A DNA stretch of 64,000 bases from Rhizobium halophilum (GTDB lineage: Bacteria; Pseudomonadota; Alphaproteobacteria; Rhizobiales; Rhizobiaceae): NCBI RefSeq assembly GCF_021648825.1, contig NZ_JAKJHS010000004.1:1-64000 (forward strand), read 5' to 3'. Positions 47,879-58,023 of this stretch are shown here, one piece after another. The notes beneath the pieces were generated by a model, which saw nothing but the letters and a program-made list of their open reading frames with translations, made no database searches and was not told the origin of the DNA. Each line of letters begins with the position of its first letter. Positions within the stretch are counted from its first letter, which is position 1. Position numbers and translations under genes: made by a program.

Positions 47879-49090
47879 TCAGCGCGCGGCCAGCCACTCC
47901 AACACGCCTCGGGCGGCGGTACGGCCGGTGGCAAAGCAGGCGGTCAGCAAATAGCCGCCGGTCGGCGCTTCCCAATCAAGCATCTCTCCGGCAGCGAAGA
48001 GCCCCGGCATACGCTCGAGCATGAAGCGATCGTCGATCTCCCGCCACGCGATGCCGCCTGCCGAGGAGATTGCCTCCTCGATCGGGCGCGGGCGAAGGAG
48101 CGGGATCGGCAGGGCCTTGATCAGGCAGGCGAGTTGCTGCGGGGGAAGCCGGGAAGCATCCGGGACAAGCTCCCGCAGGAGCGCCGCCTTCACGCCCTCC
48201 AAGCTGGCTCCCTTGCGCAGCCGATTGGCAAAGCTTGCCTTGCCGCTCTGGCGGTCGAGCTCCCGGGCGAGCCGCCCCTTGCTCCGCCCCGGTGCCAGGT
48301 CAACGACAAGGGCCGCTTTCCCCTTTTTCTCCAGCCCATCCCGAAGGGCGGCGGAATGGGCGTAGACGAGGCTTCCCTCGATGCCATGGCTCGAGACGAC
48401 AAATTCGCCCTGAAAGGTCCCTGCCGGAGAGGTTGTGGCGACCGACTTCAATGGGGCGCCGGCAAAGCGCTCCCGAAACACATCGCTCCAGGCGACGTCG
48501 AAGCCGCAATTGGCTGGCCGGAACGGGGATATCTCGATCCCCTTCGCCTGAAGCCACGGAGCCCAGGCGGCATCGGAGCCCAGCCGTGGCCAGCTGGCGC
48601 CACCGAGCGCAAGAACCGCGGCGTCGGGTTGAACCGACAGGCGGCCAGTGGGCGTGTCGAAGACAAAGCTGTCTTCCTCAAACCCGATCCACCGATGGCG
48701 TGTCATCAGCCGGACGCCGCCTCCCTCAAGTCGGCGCAGCCAGGCCCGTAGCAGAGGGGACGCCTTCATGGCGGTGGGAAACACGCGTCCGGAAGAGCCA
48801 ACGAAGGTTTCGGTGCCGACATCAGCGGCCCAACGGCGGACATCGTCCGGCGCAAACGTGTGGAGGGCGGGCCTCAAACGCTCCGACGCAATCCCGAAGC
48901 GGGTGTGGAACTGCGCAAAATCCTCCGAATGGGTGATGTTAAGGCCGGACTTGCCGGCAAGAAGGAATTTGCGGCCGAAGGTCGGCATGGCCTCATAAAT
49001 CGTGACACGCTTACCGGCTTCGGCCAGAACCTCGGCGGCCATCAGCCCCGCCGGCCCGCCACCAATGATCGCAAGTTCGTGTCCGCTCAT
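47879..49090 (-). CDS. YhiN/HI0933-like FAD-dependent oxidoreductase
   Basis: A 403-residue flavoprotein: LAIIGGGPAGLMAAEVLAEAG, then FGRKFLLAGKSGLNITHSEDFAQF, the family motif, and LFAAGEMLDWEAPTGGYLLTACFATGR at the C-terminus. Members (including BaiN) use FAD, and the physiological substrates are mostly unknown. The ATG beginning MSGHELA follows AAGGCAGG. It stands 90 bases from YoaK downstream and 60 bases from the small CxxCxGxG gene upstream, all on the minus strand. Confidence 0.88.
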   Translation of the reverse strand: MSGHELAIIGGGPAGLMAAEVLAEAGKRVTIYEAMPTFGRKFLLAGKSGLNITHSEDFAQFHTRFGIASERLRPALHTFAPDDVRRWAADVGTETFVGSSGRVFPTAMKASPLLRAWLRRLEGGGVRLMTRHRWIGFEEDSFVFDTPTGRLSVQPDAAVLALGGASWPRLGSDAAWAPWLQAKGIEISPFRPANCGFDVAWSDVFRERFAGAPLKSVATTSPAGTFQGEFVVSSHGIEGSLVYAHSAALRDGLEKKGKAALVVDLAPGRSKGRLARELDRQSGKASFANRLRKGASLEGVKAALLRELVPDASRLPPQQLACLIKALPIPLLRPRPIEEAISSAGGIAWREIDDRFMLERMPGLFAAGEMLDWEAPTGGYLLTACFATGRTAARGVLEWLAAR

Positions 49091-49149
49091 GCACCTGCCT
49101 TCCATCGCGCCTCCCTATCACGGCGGATGGAGCGGGGGCAGAGGCTTTC

Positions 49150-49332
49150 TCAGCCGGCGCCGCCGACCGGGGTCAGGACCTTGCCGGTCCCGCGGCAGTC
49201 TGGGCAATCGGCGCCGTCGATTTCGCCCGTCCCGCCGCAGCGACGGCAAAGGTTCTCGCCGGAATTCGGCGTTCCCGGTGGTACGGCGTCCGTATTCTCG
49301 CGGCGTCCGGCGAGCTCATCCTGTTCAGCCAT
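49150..49332 (-). CDS. Tiny protein with DnaJ-like CxxCxGxG zinc motif
   Basis: A 60-residue protein. Its second half has CRRCGGTGEIDGADCPDCRGTG, i.e. two CxxCxGxG repeats as in the DnaJ zinc-finger domain, so one zinc-binding site is likely. AAAGGAGCAGG precedes the ATG. It lies just after the katA terminator hairpin on the same strand. Function unknown; as a lone zinc-ribbon it might act as a redox or chaperone-like accessory. Confidence 0.72.
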   Translation of the reverse strand: MAEQDELAGRRENTDAVPPGTPNSGENLCRRCGGTGEIDGADCPDCRGTGKVLTPVGGAG

Positions 49333-49356
49333 CACCTGCTCCTTTCTGAGAAGATA

Positions 49357-49382
49357 GGAGGCCGGTGCGGACACCGGCCTCC
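49357..49382 (-). terminator. Terminator-like hairpin after catalase gene
   Basis: GGAGGCCGGTG pairs perfectly with CACCGGCCTCC around CGGA. It begins seven bases after the katA stop on the minus strand and is followed on that strand by TATCTTCTC, a weak T-rich run, so some read-through into the small gene downstream is possible. Confidence 0.75.
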
Positions 49383-49388
49383 GTCCTG

Positions 49389-51122
49389 TCATTCAGCCGC
49401 CTGGCTCTGGCTCATGCCGGCATCCGGCAGCTTGCCCATCAGCACCTCTTCGGCCGAGGCCTTGTGGTTCTTGACCGAGCTGGTCCATTGACCCCAGACC
49501 GAAGGATCGATCTTGTCGCCGTTTTCGCCGAGGTTCTGCAGACGGCGCTGGTCCTCGTCGGTCAGCACCTGCTTCGGCAGCGGCCCAAGATCCTTGACGT
49601 CGGCCGCGCTGATGCCGAGCTTTTCGCCGACGCGGCGACCGTAGTCGTCATGGACGAGGAAGAAGTGCCAGACCATGCGCTCTTGGACGTCCCGCTCGCA
49701 CTGGCCGAGCAGGTCGCCCATGTTGAAGACGAGGTCATCGCGTTCCCAGTCCATCATCGTGCAGTAGCGGCCGCGCGGTTGGACATAGTCGTTGCGACGC
49801 TCCAGCACGCTGCGCGTCAGCCGACCATGGATTTCCGGCGGATTGTTCGGCAGCTCGACCGGGCTCTCGTTCAGGCCGTCGTGGATCGACGGCTCATAGT
49901 TGACATGCGGGTTCTGCCCCGGTGCCATCTCGCGGCGATAGGACATGGTGCCGCCGGACAGGTTGGTCGCGATCTTGGCGTTCTTTGCCTGGTTGACCGG
50001 GAGCTGCAGGTAGTTGGTGCCCACACGATAGCGCTGCGTGTCGGAATAGGAGAAGGTGCGTCCGACCAGCATTTTATCGTCGGAGAAGTCGAGCCCGTCG
50101 ACGAGCACGCCCGTACCCATGGCGATCTGCTCGTTCTCGTTGAAGAAATCCTCGACATTGCGGTTGAGCGTCATCGTGCCGACGTGGCGGAGCGGGAAGT
50201 CCTTCTCCGGCCAGATCTTCGTGTCATCCAGCGGATCCCAGTCGAGTTCTGGGTGATCGTGATCCTCCATGATCTGCACGAACATGTCCCACTGCGGGTA
50301 GTCGCCGCGCTCGATGGAGGTGAAGAGGTCCTTCGACGCGGAGCCGAAATCCTGGCCCTGCACCTTGGCCGCTTCCTCGGCCGTCAGGCTGGCGAGCCCG
50401 GCGCGCGGATGGAAGTGGTACTTCACAAGACAGGTCTCGCCCTGGGCGTTGACCATCTTGTAGGTGTTGACGCCGAAGCCTTCCATGTGGCGGTAGCTTG
50501 CCGGAATGCCGCGCGGCGAGAACAGATGCGTCAGCATGTGCATCGATTCCGGCGTCTGGCTCATGAAGTCGAAGATGCGGTTCGGCTCCTGGCGGAAGGT
50601 GACCGGATCCGGCTTCAGCGAGTGGATGACGTCAGGGAACTTGATGGCGTCGCGGATGAAGAAGACCGCGAGATTATTGCCGACGAGGTCCCAGTTGCCG
50701 TCTTCGGTATAGAACTTGACGGCGAACCCGCGCGGGTCACGCGCCGCTTCCGAGGAATCGCGGCCGCCGATCACGGTGGAGAAACGGATGGCGAGCGGCG
50801 TCTTCTTGCCCGCCTGCTGGAACAGCTTGGCGCGGGTATACTTCGACGCAGGCTCGTCGCCGATCTTGCCGGTTGCCTCGAACTCGCCGTAGCAGACGAA
50901 GCCGCGGGCGTGCACGACGCGCTCGGGAATTCGCTCGCGGTCAAAATGGGTGATCTTCTCGAGGAACTGATAGTTCTCAAGCGTTGCGGGGCCGCGCGAG
51001 CCGACGGTCCTCTGCGACTGGTTGTTGGCAATCGGGTGGCCCTGCCGGTTGGTGAGCACCCGCTCTTCGCTTTCGGAGGGCATGTTCTTGCCGCCCTGAG
51101 ACATGTTCTTCTCGTCCATCAT
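49389..51122 (-). CDS. Monofunctional haem catalase
   Basis: A 577-residue catalase. Catalytic His is in [17 protein letters not shown], the Asn in [13 protein letters not shown], and the proximal Tyr in [51 protein letters not shown] is the catalase signature. Length exceeds the about 480-500 of the small-subunit clade but lacks the domain of the large HPII clade. It removes hydrogen peroxide in the cytoplasm. The first of two adjacent ATG codons follows AGGAGGGAAG; the second gives better spacing. A rhizobial katA is likely, but several catalase genes exist in this group. Confidence 0.95.
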   Translation of the reverse strand: MMDEKNMSQGGKNMPSESEERVLTNRQGHPIANNQSQRTVGSRGPATLENYQFLEKITHFDRERIPERVVHARGFVCYGEFEATGKIGDEPASKYTRAKLFQQAGKKTPLAIRFSTVIGGRDSSEAARDPRGFAVKFYTEDGNWDLVGNNLAVFFIRDAIKFPDVIHSLKPDPVTFRQEPNRIFDFMSQTPESMHMLTHLFSPRGIPASYRHMEGFGVNTYKMVNAQGETCLVKYHFHPRAGLASLTAEEAAKVQGQDFGSASKDLFTSIERGDYPQWDMFVQIMEDHDHPELDWDPLDDTKIWPEKDFPLRHVGTMTLNRNVEDFFNENEQIAMGTGVLVDGLDFSDDKMLVGRTFSYSDTQRYRVGTNYLQLPVNQAKNAKIATNLSGGTMSYRREMAPGQNPHVNYEPSIHDGLNESPVELPNNPPEIHGRLTRSVLERRNDYVQPRGRYCTMMDWERDDLVFNMGDLLGQCERDVQERMVWHFFLVHDDYGRRVGEKLGISAADVKDLGPLPKQVLTDEDQRRLQNLGENGDKIDPSVWGQWTSSVKNHKASAEEVLMGKLPDAGMSQSQAAE

Positions 51123-51328
51123 CTTCCCTCCTGTTTTGGAGATCGTGAGGGTGCGGCGCCCCCCGGGGCGCAGCTTCCCGTCAGTCAACCAACAGCGCGG
51201 ACATCGGTTCCAGAAAAATACGACGGAGGATTTCTAACGCTTGCCGACCCAACAACGGCGGAGGAGCAAGGAGGCTTTGACAAGGCGGGAGGGCCTTCGT
51301 AGTTGTTCATCTCGTTGAGCTGAAGGAA

Positions 51329-52303
51329 ATGCCGATGGACGTTGCAGATCTCGTAGATGGCGACCGGGGTACGCACTTGGATCTGCAGGGCATCGTCGAC
51401 GAGATCTACCAGGCGCTGACGCCGCGGCTCGGCGAAGGCAAGGTCGCCGACTACATCCCGCAGCTTGCCCATGTCGACCCGCACAAGCTGGGCATCGCCG
51501 TGGTCGATGTCGACGGTGGCGTCTACAAGGCGGGTGATTGCGACGAAGCCTTCTCCATCCAGAGCATCTCCAAGGTCTTCACGCTGACGCTGGCGCTCGG
51601 CAAGCACGGCGAAAACGTCTGGAAGCGCGTCGGGCGCGAGCCATCCGGCTCGGCCTTCAACTCCATCGTTCAGCTGGAGCATGAGGAGGGCAAGCCGCGC
51701 AATCCCTTCATCAATGCGGGCGCCATCGCGGTCAGCGACCTTGTGCTGGCGGGGCACACGCCCCGCGAGGCAATCGGCGAGATCGTCCGCTTCGTCCAGT
51801 ATCTTGCCGACGACGAGCAGATCGCCATCGATCCCGCGGTGGCAAAGTCCGAGCTCGCCACCGGCTACCGCAATTTCGCGCTGGCCAACTTCATGCGCGG
51901 CTTTGGGAAACTCGACCATCCCGTCGACCATGTTCTGGGGGTCTATTTCCACCATTGCGCACTGGCGATGACCTGCGCGCAGCTCGCTCACTCAGGCCTC
52001 TTCCTGGCGGCTGCGGGGCGCAATCCGCTGACGGGTCATACGGTGGTTTCGCGGCAGCGGGCACGGCGCATCAATGCGCTGATGCTGACCTGCGGCCACT
52101 ATGACGGATCCGGCGACTTCGCCTACCGCGTAGGCCTGCCGGGAAAGAGCGGCGTCGGCGGTGGCATTTTGGCCGTGGCACCCGGCAAGGCCTCAATGGC
52201 CGTCTGGTCGCCCGGCCTCAACCACAACGGCAATTCCCTGCTCGGGTCGCTCGCACTGGAAATGTTGGCGCACCGGACGGGCTGGTCGGTCTTCGGACCC
52301 TGA
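51329..52303 (+). CDS. glsA: Glutaminase
   Basis: A 324-residue serine-dependent beta-lactamase-fold glutaminase that converts glutamine to glutamate and ammonium. The Ser-Lys pair is in [14 protein letters not shown] (about 74-80). [11 protein letters not shown] and [13 protein letters not shown] are further family motifs, with Tyr in [13 protein letters not shown]. It is divergent from the catalase and ends at a terminator shared with the tctCBA operon. Confidence 0.95.
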   Translation: MPMDVADLVDGDRGTHLDLQGIVDEIYQALTPRLGEGKVADYIPQLAHVDPHKLGIAVVDVDGGVYKAGDCDEAFSIQSISKVFTLTLALGKHGENVWKRVGREPSGSAFNSIVQLEHEEGKPRNPFINAGAIAVSDLVLAGHTPREAIGEIVRFVQYLADDEQIAIDPAVAKSELATGYRNFALANFMRGFGKLDHPVDHVLGVYFHHCALAMTCAQLAHSGLFLAAAGRNPLTGHTVVSRQRARRINALMLTCGHYDGSGDFAYRVGLPGKSGVGGGILAVAPGKASMAVWSPGLNHNGNSLLGSLALEMLAHRTGWSVFGP

Positions 52304-52314
52304 TCAACAGGCGC

Positions 52315-52350
52315 AAAAAAAGGGAGGCGCAGCCGAAGCTGCACCTCCCT
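52315..52350 (-). terminator. Terminator of the tctCBA operon, shared with glsA
   Basis: A 13-base stem (one mismatch) around a CGAA/TTCG loop, formed by 52321-52333 and 52338-52350. On the minus strand it is followed by seven T residues, a strong intrinsic terminator 20 bases after the tctA stop. On the plus strand it follows glsA but has only TCGTCC. Confidence 0.9.
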
Positions 52351-52370
52351 TCGTCCTGGGAGGACTAGCT

Positions 52371-53888
52371 CTAGTCTTCGTTCGCCGCCATCTGCGAAAG
52401 AACCTCGCCGCGACCGCGGATCCGCAGGATCAGCGGGACGATGAAGGCGAGTGCCGCGACCACGAAGAGGACGGCGGCGATGGGGGAGGTGAAGAGATAA
52501 GTGACGTCGCCCTGGCTGATTGCCAGCGCGCGTCGCAGCTGCTGCTCGGCAAGCGGCCCGAGGATCAGGCCAACCACCACCGGTGCAATCGGATAGCCGA
52601 ACACGCGCATGACGTAGCCGAGCAGGCCGAACGTCAACAGCATGCCAAGCTCGAACACCGACGGGTTGGCGCCGATCGTGCCGAGCGTCGCAAACACCAG
52701 GATGCCCGAATAGAGCCAGGGCTTCGGGATGGTGAGAAGCTTCACCCACAGACCGATCAGCGGCAGGTTCAGGACGAGCAGCATGCCGTTGGCGATCAGA
52801 AGCGAGGCAATCAGGCCCCAGACGAGCTGCGGGTTGGTTGCAAAGAGCAGCGGGCCGGGCTGGAGGCCGTACTGCTGAAACCCGGCCAGCATGATTGCCG
52901 CGGTCGCCGTGGTCGGCAGGCCGAGCGTCAGGAGCGGCACGAGCGTTCCGGCAGCCGAGGCATTGTTGGCCGCCTCCGGTCCGGCGACGCCTTCAATGGC
53001 GCCATTGCCGAATTCTTCCGGATGCTTGGTCAGCCGCTTTTCCGCTGCATAGGAGAGGAAGGTTCCGATCTCGGCCCCGCCGGCCGGCATGGCGCCGATC
53101 GGAAAGCCGATGACGGTGCCACGCAGCCAGGGCTTCCACGAGCGCGCCCAGTCCTGGGCGTTCATCCAGACGGAACCCTTGACCGCTTCGACCGTCTCCG
53201 GCCCGCGCATGCCCTGTGCGGCGATGAAGAGCGTTTCCCCAATCGCAAACATTGCAACCGCCATCGTCGTCACCTCGATGCCGTCGAGCAGGTCAGGTAC
53301 GCCGAAGGCAAGACGGGTCTGGCCGGTCAACTGATCAATGCCGACGACGGAGAAGGCGAGGCCGACGAAGAGTGCCGTGAGGCCACGCAGGGCGGAGTCA
53401 CCAAATGCGGACGACACGGTCACGAAGGCGAGTACCATCAGCGCGAAGTATTCGCGCGGGCCGAACTTGATGGCAATCTGCACCACGTACGGCGCAAGAA
53501 AGGCGAGGAGCAGGGTGGCGATGAGCCCCGCAACGAAGGAGCCGATCGCCGAGGTCGCAAGTGCGGGACCGCCGCGCCCGGCGCGGGCCATCTTGTTGCC
53601 CTCCAGCGCGGTGACGATCGAGGCGCTTTCGCCGGGCGTGTTGAGAAGGATCGACGTCGTCGACCCGCCATACATGCCGCCGTAGTAGATGCCGGCGAAC
53701 ATGATCAGCGAGCCGGTGGGATCGAGTCGATAGGTGACCGGCAGAAGCAGCGCGACCGTCAGTGCCGGGCCGATCCCCGGCAGAACGCCGACCGCTGTAC
53801 CGAGCGTGACGCCGATCAGGGCGTAGAGAAGGTTCATCGGCTCCATCGCCGCGACCAGGCCCTGCAGAAGAAATTCGAACGTGCTCAT
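52371..53888 (-). CDS. tctA: Tripartite tricarboxylate transporter large membrane subunit
   Basis: A 505-residue protein with about twelve hydrophobic segments and the TctA hallmarks: [54 protein letters not shown] near residues 35-90 and [24 protein letters not shown] near residue 255. It forms the transport channel with TctB. The family transports citrate and other carboxylates or aromatic acids; the substrate here cannot be read. Confidence 0.95.
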   Translation of the reverse strand: MSTFEFLLQGLVAAMEPMNLLYALIGVTLGTAVGVLPGIGPALTVALLLPVTYRLDPTGSLIMFAGIYYGGMYGGSTTSILLNTPGESASIVTALEGNKMARAGRGGPALATSAIGSFVAGLIATLLLAFLAPYVVQIAIKFGPREYFALMVLAFVTVSSAFGDSALRGLTALFVGLAFSVVGIDQLTGQTRLAFGVPDLLDGIEVTTMAVAMFAIGETLFIAAQGMRGPETVEAVKGSVWMNAQDWARSWKPWLRGTVIGFPIGAMPAGGAEIGTFLSYAAEKRLTKHPEEFGNGAIEGVAGPEAANNASAAGTLVPLLTLGLPTTATAAIMLAGFQQYGLQPGPLLFATNPQLVWGLIASLLIANGMLLVLNLPLIGLWVKLLTIPKPWLYSGILVFATLGTIGANPSVFELGMLLTFGLLGYVMRVFGYPIAPVVVGLILGPLAEQQLRRALAISQGDVTYLFTSPIAAVLFVVAALAFIVPLILRIRGRGEVLSQMAANED

Positions 53889-53912
53889 GAGCGAGATATC
53901 CTGGCGGTCGTG

Positions 53913-54407
53913 TCAGAGGAACAGGTGTTCCAGCGGACCCGCCGGAAGAGAAAGCTGGAGCAGGCCGGCGAAGATCAGCCAGATGCCCAGACAGAGGATG
54001 ATGCCGATCGGGATCGTCAGCCACAGCTTGCGACGGCCGAAGCCTGCAGCGACCAAGGCGAATAGAACGCCTGTTGCGATGGAAAAGCCCGCACGGTTGA
54101 GGAGCAGCATCTGCGCGATCAATCCGGCCACGACCCATACGATCGGTCCCAGTTCCTGCCGGTCGCGCGCAGGGAATTCGCCCCGGAACGCCTCGATCGC
54201 CGTCCACACCGCAAGTCCGATCAGGCCGAAGGCGATCCATTCGGGGACGGTCGCGGGGCCGACCTGCGAATAGCCTGCGGCGCCCTTGACGCGGGCGACG
54301 TCGAAGAAGATGACCGCCGCGATCACGGCAAGAACGACGGCGATGGCAAGCGCCGCCCAATCGGGGCGGCGCTGCTTCGTTGTCGATGTCGGGTGGTTCA
54401 AGCTCAT
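53913..54407 (-). CDS. tctB: Tripartite tricarboxylate transporter small membrane subunit
   Basis: A 164-residue protein with four to five hydrophobic segments (VLAVIAAVIFFDVARV, EWIAFGLIGLAVW, VVAGLIAQMLLLNRAGFSIATGVLFALVAAGFGRRKLW). It fits the TctB pattern, including the GFSIATGVLF region. Its start overlaps the tctC stop, and a 24-base gap separates it from tctA. Confidence 0.9.
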   Translation of the reverse strand: MSLNHPTSTTKQRRPDWAALAIAVVLAVIAAVIFFDVARVKGAAGYSQVGPATVPEWIAFGLIGLAVWTAIEAFRGEFPARDRQELGPIVWVVAGLIAQMLLLNRAGFSIATGVLFALVAAGFGRRKLWLTIPIGIILCLGIWLIFAGLLQLSLPAGPLEHLFL

Positions 54408-55348
54408 TTAACCAGCCCGATGTCCTTCAAGATCTGCTCCGTGGACGCAATGTCCTTCGACAGCTGCTCTTGGAACTCGTCGCCGGCAAGATAGGTGTCT
54501 GCCCAGTTCTTGGTCTCAAGCGTCTCCTGCCAAGTCTCCGACTCGACGAGCTTCTTGATGTCGGCCTGAATCGCAGCTTCCTGCTCTTCCGACAGGCCGG
54601 CAGGGGCGGCGACCATGCGCCAGTTCTGCAGGACCACGTCGTAGCCAGCTTCCTTCAGCGTCGGCGCATCAATCCCCTCGATACGTTCATCGCTGGAAAC
54701 TGCCAGCAGGCGAAGCGTGCCGGCTTCGATCTGCGACTGGAACTCGCCGTAGCTCGAAACACCGGCCGTGACCTGGCTGCCGAGGATCGCGGCCAACGCT
54801 TCGCCGCCGCCCGAATAGGCGATGTAGTTGATCTTGGTCGGATCAACGCCGGCCGCCTTAGCGAGAAGGCCGACAGCAATATGGTCGGTACCGCCGGCGG
54901 AACCGCCTGCCCAGGATACTGAGCCCGGATCCTTCTTCAGCGCCTCGACCAGCTGGTCGATGTTTTCGATTTCGGAAGAAGCCGGAACGACAATCGCTTC
55001 ATATTCGCCGGTAAGGCGTGCGATCGGCGTGACGTCCTTCAGCGTGACCGGTGCCTGGTTGGTCAGGATCGCGCCGACCATGACGTAGCCGCCGACGATG
55101 AGGGCGTTCGGGTTGCCCTTCTGCTGGCTGGCGAACTGGGCAAGTCCGATCGTGCCGCCGGCGCCGGGAACGTTTACGACCTGCACGTTGCCGGAGATGC
55201 CTTCCTCCTGCAGTGCGGTCTGCAGCGAACGCGCAGTCTGGTCCCAGCCACCGCCCGGAGCGGCCGGTGCCATGATTGTGTAGTCGGCAGAATAGGCGGG
55301 CAGGGCAATTGCGCCCGCAAGAATGGATGCGAGAAAGAAGGGTTTCAA
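54404..55348 (-). CDS. tctC: Tripartite tricarboxylate transporter substrate-binding protein
   Basis: A 314-residue Bug-family protein from a TTG start (GGAGGA eight bases before), with signal peptide [19 protein letters not shown]. Mature start [26 protein letters not shown] is the TctC signature, followed by [15 protein letters not shown]. Such proteins bind carboxylates by main-chain contacts around this PGGGWD loop. First gene of the operon; a long upstream frame lacks a signal peptide and is rejected. Confidence 0.93.
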   Translation of the reverse strand: MKPFFLASILAGAIALPAYSADYTIMAPAAPGGGWDQTARSLQTALQEEGISGNVQVVNVPGAGGTIGLAQFASQQKGNPNALIVGGYVMVGAILTNQAPVTLKDVTPIARLTGEYEAIVVPASSEIENIDQLVEALKKDPGSVSWAGGSAGGTDHIAVGLLAKAAGVDPTKINYIAYSGGGEALAAILGSQVTAGVSSYGEFQSQIEAGTLRLLAVSSDERIEGIDAPTLKEAGYDVVLQNWRMVAAPAGLSEEQEAAIQADIKKLVESETWQETLETKNWADTYLAGDEFQEQLSKDIASTEQILKDIGLVK

Positions 55349-55499
55349 GGCTGTATCCTCCGTAGGCGTCACCTGGACGCGAAGATTATGGTTGTGCGCA
55401 GGAGAATTGCCATTTGCCCAATGTGGCATGGCCAGTCCTCCCGTTGCATCGGTCCGCCGCCTCCACGGCAACCGAATGAGCGTAAGCGATCACACCAAG

Positions 55500-55516
55500 C
55501 TGACATCTACCTGACA
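55500..55516 (-). promoter_or_regulatory. Candidate TctD operator: 11-base direct repeats
   Basis: On the minus strand TGTCAG occurs twice with an 11-base period (TGTCAGGTAGATGTCAG). OmpR/PhoB-type regulators bind head-to-tail repeats at this spacing. The site is about 150 bases upstream of tctC, in the only upstream gap of the operon. Binding by TctD is an inference. Confidence 0.5.
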
Positions 55517-55543
55517 TGGCAGTTGTGATGGCTTGAATAGGGT

Positions 55544-56632
55544 TCACTGCTGCCGCAGGACGTCGTTCCATCTGGAGATGAGCCGCGCGCGCTTCACCTG
55601 GTCGAGGTAGACCATCAGGCCAAGGCTGACCGGCACCGGCTTCAACTGCCCGCCAAGCATCTCCCGCATGGTCGTTGCGGTATTGTTGCCGGAGACCTCC
55701 GGGCTCACCGCGGGGATCTGCAGCTCGCGCGCCATGATCGTCTGGCCTTCCTTCGACATGAAGAACTCCAGGTATCGCCGTCCAAGATCGGGCGAGGCGG
55801 CGGCCTGCGGCACGAGCCCGATCCTCGACATGACGACCGTGTAGTCCTTCGGCAGCACGATCCCGACATCCGGATGGCGGGATGCCCAGTCGGCGGCATA
55901 GGAGCCGAGGATGTTATAGCCGAGCACGAAGCGCCCGTCGGCAACTCGTTCCAGGATGGCCTGGCTGGTGGAGTAGAGCTTGACGCCCGCCGAGCCCATG
56001 GTGCGGATCACCGACCAGATGTCGCCAAACTGTTCCTGGTCGCGCGACATGAACAGGAAACCGACGCCGGAGCGCTCGATGTCATAGGTGCCGATCCGCC
56101 CGTAGACGTCGTCGCCACGCCGATTGAGGAAATCGACGAATTCCGCCCGCGTCGAGGGCGGCGGTTCGTCTGCGAAGCTTGGCTTGTGGTAGACGAAGAC
56201 GGCCGGCTCGAAGGTGAGGGCATAGGCGGTGTTGCGCCAGTTCGCCCAGGAGGGCCAGCGGTCGCTCATCGGCAGATCGCTTCGCTGCGCATAGCCATCG
56301 TTGGCGAGCTTCACCTGCAGGTCCATGGCGGAGGAGAAGGCGAAATCGGCGCTCGACTTGCCGGCATCGGTTTCACGGACGATCCGGTCGTAGATCTCCC
56401 CCGTCAGCATCTCCTCGTAACGCACGGCAACATCGGGATTGGCGGCCTGGAAGCCGGCGATCATCGGCTTTGCCAAGGGCTCGTCCAGCGACGAATAGAC
56501 CACGAGCACGGGAGCATCAGATCGCCCGGACAAAGCAGGGAAGCTCGTGGCGGAACCCTGGGCGGCAACCGGCATCAGAAGCTCCAGCAGAACGGCGAGG
56601 AAGAGCAGCAGTGACATGCGCCGACCATGCAC
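55544..56632 (-). CDS. Orphan periplasmic binding protein (SBP_bac_6 / PgtC-like)
   Basis: A 362-residue exported protein from a GTG start giving the positive N-region HGRR and signal segment SLLLFLAVLLELLMPVAAQG. The mature part resembles ferric-iron and phosphoglycerate-type binding proteins: VLVVYSSLDEPLAKPMIAGFQAANPDVAVRYEE, FEPAVFVYHKPSF and LGYNILGSYAADWA. No ABC permease or ATPase is adjacent, while tctDE and tctCBA are. In Salmonella PgtC, a similar protein, works with a sensor kinase as a periplasmic signal component, so a sensing role here is plausible. An internal ATG five codons on is an alternative start. Confidence 0.83.
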   Translation of the reverse strand: MHGRRMSLLLFLAVLLELLMPVAAQGSATSFPALSGRSDAPVLVVYSSLDEPLAKPMIAGFQAANPDVAVRYEEMLTGEIYDRIVRETDAGKSSADFAFSSAMDLQVKLANDGYAQRSDLPMSDRWPSWANWRNTAYALTFEPAVFVYHKPSFADEPPPSTRAEFVDFLNRRGDDVYGRIGTYDIERSGVGFLFMSRDQEQFGDIWSVIRTMGSAGVKLYSTSQAILERVADGRFVLGYNILGSYAADWASRHPDVGIVLPKDYTVVMSRIGLVPQAAASPDLGRRYLEFFMSKEGQTIMARELQIPAVSPEVSGNNTATTMREMLGGQLKPVPVSLGLMVYLDQVKRARLISRWNDVLRQQ

Positions 56633-56773
56633 CAGCCCCCGGCGGGAAACAAGAAGCGGTGCAGCGCCTGTGATGGTGATCAGGAGAGAACGATGGGCGC
56701 GCTTGTTTTCGGTGCCGGCCTGCTTACCTGTCAGCGGTTCTCGCAGCCTCAAGCCCTCGACAAGGACCCCATC

Positions 56774-57283
56774 ATGTCTCTTTCGCTGTACGACATCAGC
56801 ATTCCGGTCTTCCTGCGCACCTTCCAGAACCTCTCGGAGATTTTGAAGAAGGGCGAGGCCTTCGCCGACGAAAACGGCATCCCGCATTCCGAACTGCTGC
56901 AGGCACGCCTCATCTCCGACATGGCGCCGCTGACGGCGCAGATCCAGCGGGTAAGCGACACGGCGAAGTTCGTGGCGGTGCGGCTCGGCGGGATCGATAA
57001 CGTGCCGATGGAAGACAACGAGGAGACGTTCGACGATCTCCATGCGCGCATCGAGAAAACGGTCGCTCTTCTTCGCGCGCTGCCGTCGGATGCGATGGAC
57101 GGCAAGGAGGGAGCGGAAGTGGTGCTGAAGACGCGCGACAGCGCGACCACCTTCACCGGCCGCGACTACCTGCTGCAATTCGCCATTCCGAACTTCTTCT
57201 TCCACGTGACGACGGCCTACGCACTGCTGCGTCACAAGGGCGTGCCGGTCGGCAAGATGGACTATCTCGGGCGCAGATCCTGA
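56774..57283 (+). CDS. DUF1993 family protein
   Basis: A 169-residue four-helix protein with the DUF1993 (DinB-like) pattern: LYDISIPVFLRTFQNLSEILKKGEAFADENG, LISDMAPLTAQIQRVSDTAKF, and a late IPNFFFHVTTAYALLRHKGVPVGKMDYLG. Function unknown. It lies between the orphan binding protein (divergent) and tctD (same strand), but its link to them is only positional. Confidence 0.88.
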   Translation: MSLSLYDISIPVFLRTFQNLSEILKKGEAFADENGIPHSELLQARLISDMAPLTAQIQRVSDTAKFVAVRLGGIDNVPMEDNEETFDDLHARIEKTVALLRALPSDAMDGKEGAEVVLKTRDSATTFTGRDYLLQFAIPNFFFHVTTAYALLRHKGVPVGKMDYLGRRS

Positions 57284-57345
57284 CCCGTCAGATGTCGTGA
57301 CAGAGCCGTCGCGCCCGGCTAAGCTGCAGCCAACCGGGAGCGATC

Positions 57346-58023
57346 GTGCGCATATTACTAGTGGAAGACAACCAGGCGCTGGCGGAGGGTCTGTCGACGA
57401 TCCTGCGCGGCAGCGGCTATGCAGTGGACACCGTGTCCGACGGCGCGTCGGCCGAGGCCGTCGCCGCAGCAGAAGCCTTCGACCTGGTGATCCTCGACCT
57501 CAACCTCCCGGAGATGGACGGGCTTGAAGTGCTGCGCGCCATGCGCGCCCGCCACAACCGGGCGGCCGTGATGATCCTGACGGCCCGTGGCACGCCGGAG
57601 GAGCGGGTCCGAGGACTCGATCTCGGCGCCGACGACTACATGATCAAGCCCTTCGACATTGCCGAGTTCGAAGCGCGCATCCGCGTCCTGCTGCGGCGCC
57701 AGGCGGGCTTGCGCACCTCCGTTATCCAGCACGGCGGGGTAACCTTCGACCTGACGTCGCGCACCTTCAGCAGCGACGGCGTACCGCTCGACATTCCGGC
57801 TCGCGAGGTGGCCCTGCTGGAACTGCTGTTCCTGCGTGCCGGCAAGGTGGTTTCCAAGGATGCCATCGTGCAATCGCTGACGGGCTATGACGAGGACCTG
57901 TCGGCGAATGCCATCGAGCAATATGTCAGCCGGCTTCGCCGCAGGCTCAGCCTGCATGGGCTAACGGTCAAGACGGCGCGTGGCATCGGCTATTACCTCG
58001 AAAGCATCAGTGCCACGCAATGA
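57346..58023 (+). CDS. tctD: OmpR-family response regulator TctD
   Basis: A 225-residue two-component regulator. The receiver has the acidic pocket LLVEDNQ, phosphoacceptor Asp in LVILDLNLPEMDG and Lys in DDYMIKPFD. The winged-helix output domain ends with NAIEQYVSRLRRRLSLHGLTVKTARGIGYYL. GTG start behind GGGAG. It overlaps tctE by four bases. It should control tctCBA; direct repeats matching its class lie upstream of tctC. Confidence 0.93.
   Translation: MRILLVEDNQALAEGLSTILRGSGYAVDTVSDGASAEAVAAAEAFDLVILDLNLPEMDGLEVLRAMRARHNRAAVMILTARGTPEERVRGLDLGADDYMIKPFDIAEFEARIRVLLRRQAGLRTSVIQHGGVTFDLTSRTFSSDGVPLDIPAREVALLELLFLRAGKVVSKDAIVQSLTGYDEDLSANAIEQYVSRLRRRLSLHGLTVKTARGIGYYLESISATQ

Noticed and set aside
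55398..55412. Minus-strand TGGCAATTCTCCTGC ahead of tctC as a sigma-54 promoter
   Set aside because: Spacing fits, but two consensus positions differ and TctD is an OmpR-type regulator that does not work with RpoN.
55544..57235. Longer minus-strand frame of 563 codons containing the orphan binding protein
   Set aside because: The first 200 codons lie opposite the DUF1993 gene and lack family likeness; the signal peptide begins only at the GTG chosen.
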